The notes under the pieces: generated by a model
The model's database searches: none
What the model was told of the DNA's origin: nothing
Seen by the model: the letters and a program-made list of their open reading frames with translations, nothing else
Origin: Artemisia argyi
Lineage: Eukaryota; Streptophyta; Magnoliopsida; Asterales; Asteraceae
Assembly: GCA_030686995.1 (NCBI GenBank)
Contig: CM060697.1
Coordinates: 42,255,015-42,319,014 of the forward strand
Length of the DNA stretch: 64,000 nt
Reading direction: 5' to 3'
Shown: positions 22,627 through 35,956 of the stretch, piece by piece
Position numbering within the stretch: position 1 is the first letter of the stretch
Layout: each line of letters starts with the position of its first letter
Position numbers and translations under genes: made by a program

Positions 22627-24320
22627 ACCAACTACATCCCCTACTGCCCCAACTACACCACCTACCCCAATATCACCGCATGTTCCCCACCCACTATTTC
22701 AATTCACCCCATGGTCACACGTTCTCGTGTCAGGACTACTCGTCCCAATCCCCGTTATGCTGGTCATGTGTCTACGATTTCTCCTTTACCCAGGTCTCAT
22801 AGTGATGCGTTTCACGATCCCAATTGGCGAAATGCTATGTGTGATGAGCACGATGCACTTATTAAAAACAAAACTTGGACTCTTGTACCAAAACCACCGG
22901 ATGCGAATATTATTCGCAGTATGTGGTTGTTTCGCCACAAGTATTTAGCGGATGGGACTCTTAGTCGCTACAAGGCTCGTCTTGTTGCAAATTGTAGTAA
23001 TCAGATAGAGGGTGTTGAGGTTGATGAGACATTTAGTCCGGTTGTCAAACCTGGTACTATTCGGACAGTTCTAAGTTTAGCTATTTCTCGACATTGGCCG
23101 ATTCATCAGCTAGAAGTCAAGAATGCTTTTTTACATAGGGATTTAGCTGAGACAGTTTATATGTATCAGCCGCCTGGGTTTCGTGATCCTATTCATCCTG
23201 ATTTTGTCTATTTATTGCACCGGTCTCTGTATGGTATTAAGCAAGCACCCCGGGCATGGTTTCAACGGTTTGCTGCTTATATTACTTCTGTTGGGTTTAG
23301 TTTTAGCCAATGTGACTCATCTTTATTTATTTACAAACATGGTGATGATACTGTATTTTTGTTACTCTATGTGGATGATATTGTGCTCACTGCTTCATCT
23401 GATGGTTTATTTATAGCGGCTTATTGCTTCTTTACATAAGGAGTTCTTTATGACTGATTTAGATGCTCTTAATTATTTTTTGGGTGTTTCAGTTACGCAT
23501 GACTCTTCTGGGATGTTTTTGTCATAGCGTAAGTATGCTATGGAGATATTGGAACGTGCACATATGATTGGTTGTAACCCTTCTCGGACTCATGTTGACA
23601 CTGATTCTAAATTGGGTGCTGATGGTGATAGGGTTTCTGATCCTACGTTATATCGGGAGTCTTGCCGGTTCTTTGCAGTATCTTACTTTTACTAGACCTG
23701 AGATTTCCTATGCAGTGCAGCAGGTTTGTCTTTTCATGCACGATCCTCGGGAGCCTCACCTCTCGGCTCTTAAGCGAATATTGAGGTATGTTCGGGGTAC
23801 ATTAGACTATCGTTTGCAGTTGTTTTCCTCCTCAACTTCTTCATTTGTTGCTTATTCTGATGCTGATTGGGTTGGCTGCCCTACTACTCGGAGATCAACT
23901 TCCGGCTATTGTGTTTTTCTGGGCAACAATCTCCTCTCCTGGTCCTCTAAGCGCCAATTGACGCTTTCTCGTTCCAGTGCTGAGGCAGAGTATCGTGGGG
24001 TTGCCAATGCTGTTGCTGAGACTTGTTGGTTGCGGAATCTTTTACGTGAGTTGCACACACCTTTGTCTTCTGCTACACTAGTCTACTGTGATAATGTTAG
24101 TGTCGTTTACTTATCTTCTAATCCGGTTCAGCATCAACGTACGAAGCATATAGAGATTGATATTCATTTTGTACGGGATATGGTTGCTGCTGGTCAGGTT
24201 ATAGTGCTTCATGTACCGTCACGTTATCAATATGCAGATATTTTTACCAAAGGTTTACCATATGCTTTGTTTCAGGAGTTTAGGTCCAGTTTGAGTGTCC
24301 GGTGTCCTCCCGCTCCAACT

Positions 24321-24329
24321 GCGGGGGAG
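24321..24329 (+). other. Copia polypurine tract
   Basis: GCGGGGGAG immediately before the 3' LTR; primes plus-strand cDNA synthesis. Confidence 0.85.
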
Positions 24330-24477
24330 TGTTAGTCGTATGTATTTATCCGTTAGAGTTTGAGTCCATGTAATATTTGTATGGGCTAAAGCTGGAGGTC
24401 TAGAACATTCTTGTATGGGTATTTTATATACCACGTTTGATGATGAGTGGAACATACGATTCACATACAATTCTACA
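24330..24477 (+). repeat. Copia 3' LTR (148 bp)
   Basis: TGTTAGTCG...ATTCTACA, followed by the TSD ATAAG. Pairs with 17724-17871. Confidence 0.95.
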
Positions 24478-24815
24478 ATAAGATCCTAATCTTAACCATA
24501 AAATCTTAAGATTTAATCCGATCAGATTTTACTTTTTTCAATACACAAACTAAGAAAACTATACAGTTATTGATTGTGTTTTATAGAATTTAAAAACAAC
24601 ATGTTAATTTTTCCATATTAGGACAACATTTTCATGAAATATTTATATAATTTTGTGTTTATAAGATATAGTAATTTGTAGATTTGAATAATAATATAAA
24701 TACTATTAGAAAAAGGATATTATATTAGGATCTTATAATCTTGATTCGATTTCACTATCTCGATTTTGTAAAAACGAAAATGATTCTGAGTAAAATCTCA
24801 ATCTTGAAAACCTTG

Positions 24816-26210
<1,395 letters not shown>

Positions 26211-26215
<5 letters not shown>

Positions 26216-27769
26216 GTAAATGGATATTTGACTATTTGTGGTGTTTTTGTTTGAAAAGGAATTAAACTACTATAGTTTTTGTTTTGTATGTCGAGTCATA
26301 TACATTTAATGACCAGATCAAGTGATATTATCACTAGAATGGACACATCGTGATTTGTAATTTAATTATAGAACTCAAACCATAAATCTAGCTAGAAGAA
26401 AGAAAAGTTTTGTAACTATTATATCTTTTCAACGGCAAGTCGACAACATACTACTTAATTAGGTTGATTTTGATATATAGATGTTCACTTCTTGGCTTCT
26501 TGCTATGAATCATAATTAACTGTTTTTCTTTTTATTGATTGACTTTATATTTAATGTTATTTGTGAATCTCATAAAGTTAAACGGTTAGTAGTAAGTCAT
26601 TTTGATATTTTCACAAAAGTCTTCAGGTTAAAATATTACCACAGTATATACATATAGTATTGTAGTATATTGAGGTGTTCAGGAAAAAGGTCATAAACAG
26701 TCACACTAACATCTTGGTTGGGCCCTTGGGCCAAGTATTGAGTAAAAAACTCGACTTATTCGAGTCAATGGTCCATTAAACTCGACTTATTCGAGTCAAT
26801 AGTCCATTGTAAAAAAAAAATAAAAAAATAAAAAAACTTATACACATGATGGATAAAAGCAAAATTCTTTTGTACACCTTTTAAAACAAACTTTCAACAT
26901 TCGATCTTTACCAGTTTACCTTATCTTAGCTTTTGGTTTTGCTAGACTTGTCTTTACACATGAACAAATCTTTCAATAGATTGATGATACATAGAATATT
27001 AAAAAATTATATTTTTAGAATCAACGTAAGTACTGAAATGCTATTCATGAAAGGGACCTCAAAGTAGTTGACATTTTATGGTAGATATGGTCATAAATGA
27101 GACTATTGAATGATCACTCGATCTACCTAATCTATTGCATTGGATATTTGAGTACTCCCATACAAAAAAACCACCCAACACAACCACATCTTCCGAGGCA
27201 TTGAAGTCAATGTGCGAAAGTATTCATTTTCCTTCATTTTGAGATATATTGTGAGGTTAAAGTCTGTGTGTAGTTTTATATGGCAACCAGTTATAAATGA
27301 TAACGATGGTTCGTGAAAATGATCCAACAAGCTCCAATCTAACGTAAACGTGGATGGATTTGGTGTTATTAATATGCATTTTTCCGAAAAGTGAACACGG
27401 GTAACTTAGATGGTAACAGAGCGATGTATGGTGATCATTTTATCAATTATTTTTACTTCTAATTCGTAAGCTAACCTTCAAAAACTAATCACTTCAATGT
27501 TTCGAAAATTCGCTTAATTGGTGTTGCTACGAAATGGGTTATTTGCATATCAAGGACGCATACTCGAATTTAGTTTTGTGGATTTTTCTAGTTAATAATT
27601 AATTGTAGATTTATCTAGTTTTGTCAGTTTTATTTATATAAACGCAAATTCTACACAAGCTAAATACATTTAGAAAGTCCAAAGTTACAAATGAGAAGAC
27701 TATGATACTGAAAATAAAATTGTAAAATGACAAAAATAAGTCATCGCAACATGTTTGATGTACATGTGA
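26211..27769. other. Intergenic with one short tandem repeat
   Basis: At 26747-26806 a 30-bp unit containing the hairpin CTCGACTTATTCGAG occurs twice, followed by an A-rich tail (26808-26836) that may mark the end of a retroposed sequence. Otherwise nothing coding is seen. Confidence 0.5.
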
Positions 27770-27899
27770 TTTTTTTTTTTTTTTTTAAGGGCAATTAATT
27801 ATCTTACAATATATAACCACAAGTTATTTCACATGCCCTAAGCAGGACTTGAACCTGCAACCATTTTGTCGGAGAGTTTCTCACACCACTAAGGCTGCA
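27770..27899 (-). mobile_element. tRNA-derived SINE
   Basis: Minus strand has pol III box A CTTAGTGGTGTGAG (27893-27880), box B GGTTCAAGTCCTG (27855-27843) at the normal spacing, and an A-tail (plus-strand T run 27770-27786). It contains no full tRNA fold, so it is not a tRNA gene. Confidence 0.65.
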
Positions 27900-29974
27900 T
27901 GCAATAAGGTACTCGACCGAGTGAGTCGACCAAAATCGAACTCGGTCTCATTGTTGTGGTTAGTAGGTCACAACCGATTTGGAGGATAGGGAGCAACGAA
28001 AACGGTCGAGACCACGACCGAGTGTATACACACATAAAAAACAAATGCCCACTTTCTAATTAATATTATTAAGGTCGCCTTTACTGGGGCACTGAATCAC
28101 CTGCAGATTGGTGGAGAAAGAAAGCTGACGTGGCAGAGAAAATAATGGTGATGGACCTTTATTGTTGTGCCTAGCCTAAAGATATCATTGGAACACAACT
28201 ACACAAGCCATTTGGTGCACATTTGATTTTTTTTGACAAAAGTCAAAAGCAAAAATTTTTGCAGGCCGAGATTGTATGAAACTTTTGGGTAAATTGTTTG
28301 TGATTTATGTAAAAATGGGGTCTCCATCTGCAACAAATTCACCTCAGCTGTTGTAAAATTTTAGTACTTATTAGTGGATTGGTCTAATCTGTGTGCAAAT
28401 TTTCTATACTTAATGGATTGGTCGAATTTGTGTGATGGAAAGAAAAGACAAAACAGTAGCACACCCAAGACAAGCCTCAATACTCGTAAGTTTTTGGCGT
28501 CTTTGCCTATTCTATTTAACTTTGACTAATCACCTAATAGTATAAGATTGTAATATTGTTGGGTAAACATACCACAGCTATTAGACAAAAGATAATTAAT
28601 ATGTGAGCGAATGCATATTTTAACTAAAAATTTGTGGCACAAATATTTGTAATGAAATTAGCATCACTTATTTGTTTTATGATGTGTTGCAAACTTGCAA
28701 CCGTTATTAAACAAGCTTTTTATCATGATTGTTAAACGCCAACCGCTTCAAATTACTACAAAACACTTCGCTCAAATACATCCTTAACTAAGTATTTTCC
28801 TTCTTTAGTTCAATGCAACTCTTGGTATGCCATTTTTCTTTTTTCATCATGGTTTAATCCGAAAGGTGAAAAATTGTGGGATCACCCTGTCCCATCACCA
28901 TCGTTTTATCTAATGAAATGCCTAGTAGAATGATCAAAGCCAACGATCCTAAGCTCATTTAATTTCTCATCATATATCATCATGATTATTTTTCATGTTT
29001 TTCCACCAAAATATATTTCTACACACACATGCCCTATAAATAGTAGATTTCAAAATGGGACAAGTTGTCGACACTCTTTCAAAAGCGCAAATGGCACCCT
29101 TTTGGTCTGATGAGATACTTATTGATGAGAAGATATTGGATGTGTAAAAGTTGAAATTATGGTGTTATTGTATGGAGTATGAGATCGGAAGGGCAATGAA
29201 AGTGGTTAGGAATAAAGAGTCAGGAATAATGAGACTTTTTGGTCCTAACATTGCATTGCCATAGAAGAAATTGTTGGAAAACCATATTAAGGGGTTCTCT
29301 TGTATTTGATGATGCCTATTGTTGTTTGTGTTCATATACCAGACTTGCGAGGGAGGGCTACAAGAACTGGTATGGAATACACCAATGAATAAGATATGTA
29401 GTCAATACATTAGGCCCTCTTTTAGCGATGAAATGGAGCATTTATCTATGATGATGCCTACTGATATTGCTTATTATGTCCTATAGTGTGAGGGAAGGCT
29501 GCTGCACTATCTCGATGTAGGTTGGTTATATTGGCAAGAAATGTAGTCATAAGTGATCTGCATTGATGAATTGCTCAAGGTGAATATAGTTGTATTTAAG
29601 AGGTGTTGAATGCCTTAGGCCTCTATTGTTACAATAGGTGTTGTCGCATAGGATACTCCACTTAAAATGATCATATTTTTATTAGTTTTGCCTATAGATA
29701 CATATAATATTAAAATATATGAGTCATATAATTCAAGTATATATGCAATTTCTTTTTATTTTACAAGTGTAATTGAACCTATTTATATTATTGCATGTGG
29801 GCCACCAAAAACCACAAGACGATTCTGTTTATTTGATTGTTTGTTCATGTCTAAAAACTAATAAGTAATTTGGTTGTAAAAATACTTTGTATTTATATTC
29901 ATATTTTTCAACAAAAAACACTAACTCGATGATTAACATCTTCTAACGTTCATATAAATATGATCCTTACTTGA
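27900..29974. other. Intergenic, no gene recognised
   Basis: Contains repeated CGACCGAG words (27912-28024), then AT-rich sequence. The stretch 29050-29660 has long near-open runs interrupted by stops, but I could not match it to a family. It may be an old pseudogene. Confidence 0.45.
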
Positions 29975-30120
29975 GAACCACAAGCTCTAATGATATCAGG
30001 CGAATCGGGAATAGAAGTGGTGTTATCCCTTAAGGAGAAGCTCGCGGTTGGTATCTCTGCCCGAGGATGCGGCACTAACTCGAGCCAACAACTAACAACT
30101 AACCCGCCGTTTAAAAAAAA
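29975..30120 (+). mobile_element. SINE-like element
   Basis: Box A-like GAAGTGGTGTTATCCC (30014-30029), box B-like GGTTGGTATCTCTGCC (30046-30061), a GC-rich body and a terminal A run (30113-30120). The 5' border is approximate. A minus-strand ORF across it is incidental. Confidence 0.5.
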
Positions 30121-30601
30121 TGAATGAAAAAAATAAGTAAATGAAGAGTACATCAGTAGAATTTTGAAAAAAAGTTAAGGCCCACATGCTTTACAGTTTA
30201 CACTCTCATAATTTTAACTACTGTAGCATTTTATATAGGATCCTAATTCCCAACTTGGCCCTTACATTTAAAAACAGTAATATCACTCTATGCCTTACAA
30301 TTTTGTATGTGAAGATTTTTATCGGATATCTTATGTTTATAATTCGCTTTCACGTATCTACATGAAAAAAAAAACTAAGAGAAACCAAGTTTTCTTCAAA
30401 TGTATAAAACTCAGCCTCGTTACTAATTCGATTATATAGATATAAATTTTTTGATGTCCATATACTAAGTTCGCTCAACAAGGTTTGCATAAGTACATAA
30501 CATAAGATAACAGACCACGTATCGATTGCCATCCAAATGAAAATCAAACACACTTACATATTACCAAACAATATATATAAAACACCTTTTTTCACCTTCC
30601 T

Positions 30602-30862
30602 TTACCCATAACGACGTCTTATTGGAGAGCGTAGAGATGGATGTAACAACAACGGTGACGGTGAGAAAGACGAGTTAGAGGAAGGTCCCATTTTTGAATA
30701 GCGAACGGGTGTCTTTGTGGGATCTTCAACTTCTGAACGTTCAACCTTTTTGCAGCCAAATACGTTTGTAAATTTGCGCCATAGTGATCGTTGTTGCTTT
30801 GGTTTTGGATGACGGTTATCTTCCCACGCTTCTGGTCGTGAGGCAGAAGTGTAGTATGCCAT
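30602..30862 (-). CDS. Small basic protein, hypothetical (86 aa)
   Basis: ATG at 30862-30860, stop TAA at 30604-30602. Protein MAYYTSASRPEAWEDNRHPK..., with a basic/aromatic core RSLWRKFTNVFGCKKVE and a Ser/Pro-rich tail ending SPIRRRYG. No signal peptide or membrane segment. It looks like one of the small single-exon basic plant proteins with a W-(R/K)-K-F core, but I do not recognise a named family. Support for being real: ordinary codon use, unlike the surrounding AT-rich DNA, and TATA-like CTATAAAC boxes on the minus strand at 30906-30913 and 30938-30945, well placed for a 5' UTR of 20-50 bases. Confidence 0.55.
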   Translation of the reverse strand: MAYYTSASRPEAWEDNRHPKPKQQRSLWRKFTNVFGCKKVERSEVEDPTKTPVRYSKMGPSSNSSFSPSPLLLHPSLRSPIRRRYG

Positions 30863-30905
30863 GAAAATGTTTTTCGATGTGCAAGATGGGTGTGACTTTT
30901 TACAA

Positions 30906-30945
30906 GTTTATAGACAGTGATGTGGTTGAGAGCTTACGTTTATAG
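30906..30945 (-). promoter_or_regulatory. Putative promoter of the small gene
   Basis: Two CTATAAAC boxes on the minus strand, about 45 and 77 bp upstream of the ATG. The farther one gives a more normal 5' UTR length. Confidence 0.35.
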
Positions 30946-31551
30946 TTTTGTCTTAAACTAAACTTCTACTAACTCCAATATAATATAATGAAAGCAAATA
31001 TTGCCATAATCATGCCACTTTATTTTTCTTATTTATTTGATAGATGCACACAAGTTTACTATGCTTAGATCATGAAAAACACTTGTATAGTTGCATCACT
31101 TGCTTGTAAGTTTTTTATATTGAAAACTGTAGCCTCTAATAGGGGACTGTTGATTTATTAAGTGTCGTTTACTTTGTGCAATTGTGCATATACTTTTGCA
31201 CCGTGAAGATAACATTTTATAGTGTCTTTTGTTTGATTCATACTAGTACTAACTAAATTTTGAGTTTGAATCTTTTATGTCAACTGCTATTTTTAGAACC
31301 TTCTGATGTATTTGTGTTTTTTAAGCTTTGGTATTTGTATTAAGTGGATAAAAGTTCTTAATGATTATTTATGTTTTAAGAGGGTTTTTAAGATTGCCTA
31401 TATAGGTGGGATTGGCAATCTTAAACAAGCAAATCTCAAACACTCTGTTTAATAAAAGTGCTTACTTGTTTATCTACTCTGAAACAAACACTTAAAAATA
31501 GGTTGTTATTTTTTTACTTAGTAGCAATTTAGCTAATTTTAAACTAAGAAC

Positions 31552-31745
31552 CACCACCAAATGGTCTAGTTGTAAGGTCCTTGACTTTCATAACAAGAGG
31601 TCAATGGTTCAAATCTATCTAGGTGTGTACATTTAGGGGTGGCAAGGGAAGGGTCGGAAATGGTCCCAAGATAAACCCGGTGAGGCCGCATACACTTGAG
31701 TCAAAAAGGCTCGCTCTCCCCGGGTAACCTAAATAGAAAAACCAC
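31552..31745 (+). mobile_element. tRNA-derived SINE
   Basis: Box A GGTCTAGTTGTAAGG (31563-31577) and box B GGTTCAAATCTATC (31606-31619), then a tRNA-unrelated body (GGGGTGGCAAGGGAAGGG, CCCGGTGAGGCCGC, CTCTCCCCGGG). The A-tail is weak. Box spacing fits pol III transcription. Confidence 0.6.
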
Positions 31746-32208
31746 GTCCGTTTAGCTAATTTTAAACTGAGACCAAACTCTTATACTGCACCAAATTTCT
31801 TGGTTTACTACAAGGTACTGTAGCTTTACACAACATCACGGGATTCTATGCTAAAATTTTACAAAATACGGGCTTAATTTCACACACACAAATACGATCT
31901 TCAGAACTGAAAACTCATATTTCATGCTTATTGGCCTCCTTAAGTTCTAAAATAGACCCGATCCTTTAATTACAGTTATATTCAAAACTGCAGTGGGTTC
32001 GCTATCAAAGGATTAAGGACTATGGCTCAACCTATCCTAACTCTAAGCTGGTTGGGTTCTCTATTACCGTTTGATTTTAGACGCATAAAAGGTATAGGGT
32101 GAGAAAGTAAACTTGTAAGCAAATTTCTCAGATGTTATAGCAAATAGAGAAACAACGGATATAAGATCAATATTTCAATTCTCATATAGGGAACTTGTTA
32201 TCTCACAT

Positions 32209-33990
32209 TCACTGAATCGAGCTTGCTTTCCTCAACCTAGCACGTGTAACCCTAACAGGCTCTTCCATCGTCATCTCTTTAGGTGCAGCAGGACTGGAAT
32301 TTGTTTTTAAAGAAGAACCTGAAGGCTCTATCTGTGTCTCCTCTGCTTCAGTAGTGGTTATAACTTCTGTCGGAACAGTTTGACTTCGTGCTAAGCTTGT
32401 TTTTTGAGCTTTCGCGGCAGCTGCCTTTGGAGGCACTGGTGGGGTCCATTCGGCATCTGATTGGTCTATTTCATGAGAACCTGAACTTGAAGATGATGAT
32501 GAAGAGCTGGCAGCAGGCGCTGGTTGCTCTTTCGTCTCCTGTTGAGCTGCAATTTTTTCCTTGTGCTTGGGTGCAGGCTGACGAGCTCTGGCAGGTTGTT
32601 TCGGCTGTAGTTTCACATTAATTACTCAGTATAAGTTTCAGCGCAAACGTTATTCACATACAGCTAGAATTACAAAATCCAGAAAAAATACGCAATCCCA
32701 TCAATTATTGAACTTTTTAGTAAATAGCATTTCGGACCACTTTAGTTGGCGACGACATGTAAACCAATTAAACTAATATTTTTATAATCTATAAAAAAGC
32801 TTAGTGCTTGGCCTTACTGCCTTAGGTAAGAACACACATAATAGTCAGAAACTAACAAATATGAGCTGCAATAATTTTTTTCAACTTAACAAGCCGAGGC
32901 CAAATTAGTTGGTTAGAAATGCAGATTTTATTATAAGTTTTTGCACTTCAGCTACCCTTATTTTAGATAAATTTAACCATTAAGGCTGCATAGGTTGTAT
33001 CTAAGCAAATTGAAGTTCATCAAGAAAAAATAAGCGGTTGGCCCAACTGTATTTGCAAAAGTAACAAGATAGATTTATATATAGCTTATGTTGATATTAG
33101 CATATGGCTATGAATAAATCATAATACCTGAGGAGTTCGAGGTTTCGGTGTTGATTGTGAAGCAACGTATTGAATGATATCAAAAGTTCTTGTTTGTATA
33201 TAGCTTGCAGCTCTTTGCCAGTATGAAACTGCCATATCTCCAGCCATTGTCCTCAGTTCAGACAGATTACGGTCAATGTCTGTTTCATGCTTTGAAATAT
33301 ATGGTCTAAAGAAGGACTCATAAACATATGCTGTCCCCTGAAATGATTGAAGCATAACAGCAAAGATAAACAAACATATACGATGAAAAGCGAACGGGTA
33401 AAAATCCAGTTCAGTCATCTACCAATATCAATTCAACTGAAATAAGATATATTTACCTTTGTTTTGGGGTACCACAAGTATATATAAAATGCCAACTTTG
33501 CTTCGCTGTACATCGGGACCCTTCACAAGTAGATAACCAGAATGAGAAAAAATGTACCAAAGAGCAAAACTAAAACTTTATCATGCGCCATATGTTAGAC
33601 TGTCTGATTTGAGTTCCTACCATGAAATAAACGTGTCCCCAATCCGCTCACCAACAGTTAGTACAGCAACCAAGATCCTGCAAAAAAAAAAAAAAAAAAA
33701 AAAAAATCGTTATACAGTTTTAAGCACAAACTTAGCAATAATATCATCTCGACACAAGTAACATGTGGATATACCAGTATTGACACCAAAAGCGAAGTTG
33801 CTCTATATCAGGCTTATTCTTCTCCACGGTTTTAAAGCACTCATAGGCTGGATATGCATAACCAAACACCATCCTGCGTGTAACAAGATAGTTAATCACT
33901 AGAAAAGGTGAATCAAGATTCTCCCAACTGAAAAAGAACAAGTTTTGATCAAACATACACAAGCCCTCTGGTAAGAAAAGATCCAATCAT
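32209..33990 (-). CDS. HVA22: HVA22-like protein (TB2/DP1/HVA22 family, i/j type)
   Basis: Six coding exons, all with GT/AG junctions and matching phases: 33990-33959, 33873-33775, 33677-33621, 33520-33457, 33337-33128, 32604-32209; 285 aa. Order: MIGSFLTRGLV, then MVFGYAYPAYECFKTVEKNK and QLRFWCQYW, then ILVAVLTVGERIGDTFISW (hydrophobic), VPMYSEAKLAFYIYLWYPKTKG, then YVYESFFRPYISKHETDIDR, a helical part, and a long basic/Ser-rich tail with AEWTPPVPPK. This is the reticulon-like hairpin family of ER membrane proteins related to REEP/Yop1; plant HVA22 genes are known to be induced by ABA and stress. Length suits the long-tail i/j subgroup. The ATG lies right after an acceptor (TTTACAG), so the 5' UTR is probably spliced. 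No defects. Confidence 0.92.
33680..33705 (-). other. Long poly-T tract at an HVA22 intron 3' end
   Basis: About 25 T in a row on the minus strand directly before the AG acceptor of exon 3; acts as an extreme polypyrimidine tract and is likely length-variable. Confidence 0.8.
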
Positions 33991-35880
33991 CCTGTAAACC
34001 TGTTGGAAACAATAAACGCAATCGTTAATACACAAACACCACAACTAAATAGGTTAAAAAAAAAAACCATGATATCAAGAAAGCTAAATAATGATATGAA
34101 TAAAGTATTGAACTAGTCCAGCTAAATGACAATAAAAAGAATTTTGTCCTGCCTAAATTAGAAATTCAACTAAACTGGCTTACTGTTAAGTTACTATAAA
34201 GAATACAAAAACACACAGATGGTTCCAAACAAATTGTAGCAATAACTAAACAGAAGTAAAGTCATTGTGGCTGTTAACAGGAAGAAAAAAATATCTATCC
34301 TTAATACTTTTCTCAGCACATATGAACAGGTTATAAATTCGGTCATATAAAACACTTTCAAGTAGCTAAACGAAAGCAAAAACTGTGGTTTCAAGCATAT
34401 TGTCCCCGAAGAACCAGAAAACGAGATGCTCAAGTATTTTTCATCAACTACCAACAACAAAGTATATCAGTACTATACTCGTCAACTGTAGCATGACCAG
34501 TATGACTAACCAAACAAACAAAAACACTGAAACACAATCTTCAGCTCCCACAACCAAAATAGCGTCTGCAATATAACATAAAGAAATAACCTGGAAAGCA
34601 TAAACCAAAGTTCTCTAAGTCACACTATGGGAGCAAAACATCCACATGTGCAAGTTTCTTCATATCTACTCTATAATCTCACTTCCTCAAATAGCGCCAT
34701 ACTAAAGCCTATACTAAGAAAACAGGCATATATACCTAATAAAAGCAACACATCTCATATATACTATTGTCCAACCCTGAAAACTGCAAATTTTGCTAAA
34801 CATCAACCCGAACCACCAAATCACACAAAAAGCATATTCACAGTTTTTTTCATTCTTACCTACATAAATAAGCATCAGCACATTTTCTTCCACACATATT
34901 AACTAGTTACAGCATCTTATATCTTTAGCCAAATGCTAGTAATACAAGAAGCAGATGCTAACTTCTATAAAATGCATCAGACTTAAAATCACCAATCAAA
35001 TCACTTATCATTTACCGAAATGCTAACTTGTTTACATCATGAGTATGAAATACATAACAAACATTGAACACAATCTTCAGCTACGATCCTGATTTTTCGT
35101 ATCAGATTCCCACACATCAACTCACGTATATGATAAACATATAGAAATAACCTCAGAAATGAAAAACCAACGGTTAGAGAGTCACCAAGTATAAGAACAA
35201 ACCAAACACATGTGCAAGTTTCTTCATATCACTTCCACAAATAGCCATGCTAAAACCTATACTAAGAGAATAAGCATTTATAGTAAAAAACTAATAAAAG
35301 CACCATATCTCATATACACTATTGTCCAACCCTTATAAAATGCAAATTTTCGTAAACATCAATCCGAAACCACCAAATCATAAGATATATTACTTTGTGA
35401 TTTTACTATCATATTTGACCGTAAATCCTAACAATTGTTATTTTCGAGTATTTACAGAATAAGCAAATCCAAACACTATATCATGAAGTAGTTAATTTTA
35501 AGGAGCTTATATTCATAAACCGAAGCTTAAGCAATCACAATAAACGCGGAATTAACACTTTCATTCATCTTACCTAGGCTACATTAATTAATCACATTTT
35601 GTTGGACAAATATAAAACTTTGCGACGTCTAGAAGCTGAGTCTTAACTTGTATAAAAATACGACTAAATCGAATGAATCATAAAAATGCTCACCTAACCT
35701 ACATTATACTCAATTAAATCATGTAAATTCATCTCAATTAAATCACCACAAGCTCAATTATCACCAGCAATAACTAACATTTAACAGAAATTCATACATC
35801 AAGCATCATATCAATTAAACAAACAAGTACTGAACTAATAAATAAAAATACTTATTAAATAACAGGATAGAGATAAAATG
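33991..35880 (-). other. Probable 5' UTR intron of HVA22, with an internal duplication
   Basis: No coding sequence. A block of about 300 bp is present twice in direct orientation: around 34530-34840 and 35080-35390 (shared ACAATCTTCAGCT, ACATGTGCAAGTTTCTTCAT, CTATTGTCCAACCCT, AACCACCAAATCA). Extent of the intron is inferred from the acceptor before the ATG and the promoter-like site near 35900. Confidence 0.45.
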
Positions 35881-35891
35881 TATGATCGAAA

Positions 35892-35956
35892 TTATATATA
35901 AATTAAATTTACAGGAGGTTTTACTAGTAATGAGAGTGAAGTGAGGTGACACGTGG
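35892..35956 (-). promoter_or_regulatory. Putative HVA22 promoter: TATA box and ABRE/G-box
   Basis: Minus strand TTTATATATAAT at 35903-35892, with CCACGTGTC (G-box/ABRE core ACGTG) about 50 bp upstream at 35949-35957. ABRE sites are expected for an ABA-inducible HVA22 gene. The start of transcription is not shown. Confidence 0.4.

Larger units (their letters stand above)
19736..24335 (+). pseudogene. Copia pol (protease-integrase-RT-RNase H), broken
   Basis: Protease motif reads DTCASSHL at 19736 where copia has DTGASSH. GAG-pre-integrase HHCC finger: WHQRLSHPGSE ... CHACQLGKH. Integrase core: HSDLW, CDHGGEFDN, and QQNGKSE. RT: KNAFLHRDLAETVY and LLYVDDIVLTAS. RNase H: YSDADWVGC, SSAEAEYRG, YCDNVSVV, and the terminal IFTKGLP. 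Breaks: in-frame stop at 20111-20113, frameshift near 20810, stop at 21079-21081, solo LTR at 21173-22626 between integrase and RT, frameshifts near 22690, 23420 and 23650, and a stop near 23526. Stop at 24333-24335 overlaps the 3' LTR start. Confidence 0.9.
17724..24477 (+). mobile_element. Ty1/copia LTR retrotransposon (defective), interrupted by a solo LTR
   Basis: Two 148-bp LTRs (17724-17871, 24330-24477), TSD ATAAG on both sides (17719-17723 and 24478-24482), PBS right after the 5' LTR, polypurine tract GCGGGGGAG before the 3' LTR. Domain order gag, protease, integrase, RT, RNase H marks Ty1/copia. Length 6754 bp including the 1454-bp solo LTR and one extra TSD copy. Several stops and frameshifts in gag and pol make it non-functional. 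The lineage within copia (Ale or Ivana type) was not settled. Confidence 0.95.
17611..24815. mobile_element. Old hAT-type MITE, split by the copia insertion
   Basis: Left arm 17611-17723 (CATGGTTGTTAAGATCTCG...) and right arm 24483-24815 (...CTCAATCTTGAAAACCTTG) align end to end with the intact MITE at 38594-39040 (CAAGGTTGTCAGGATCG...GATCCTGACAACCTTG). Arms total 446 bp against 447 bp for the intact copy. Flanks ATGTAAAT and ATGTATCA look like a decayed 8-bp target duplication. The interruption is exactly the copia element plus one copy of its TSD. Confidence 0.75.

Noticed and set aside
27840..27900. tRNA gene
   Set aside because: Only box A and box B are present with an A-tail; no cloverleaf, so a SINE.
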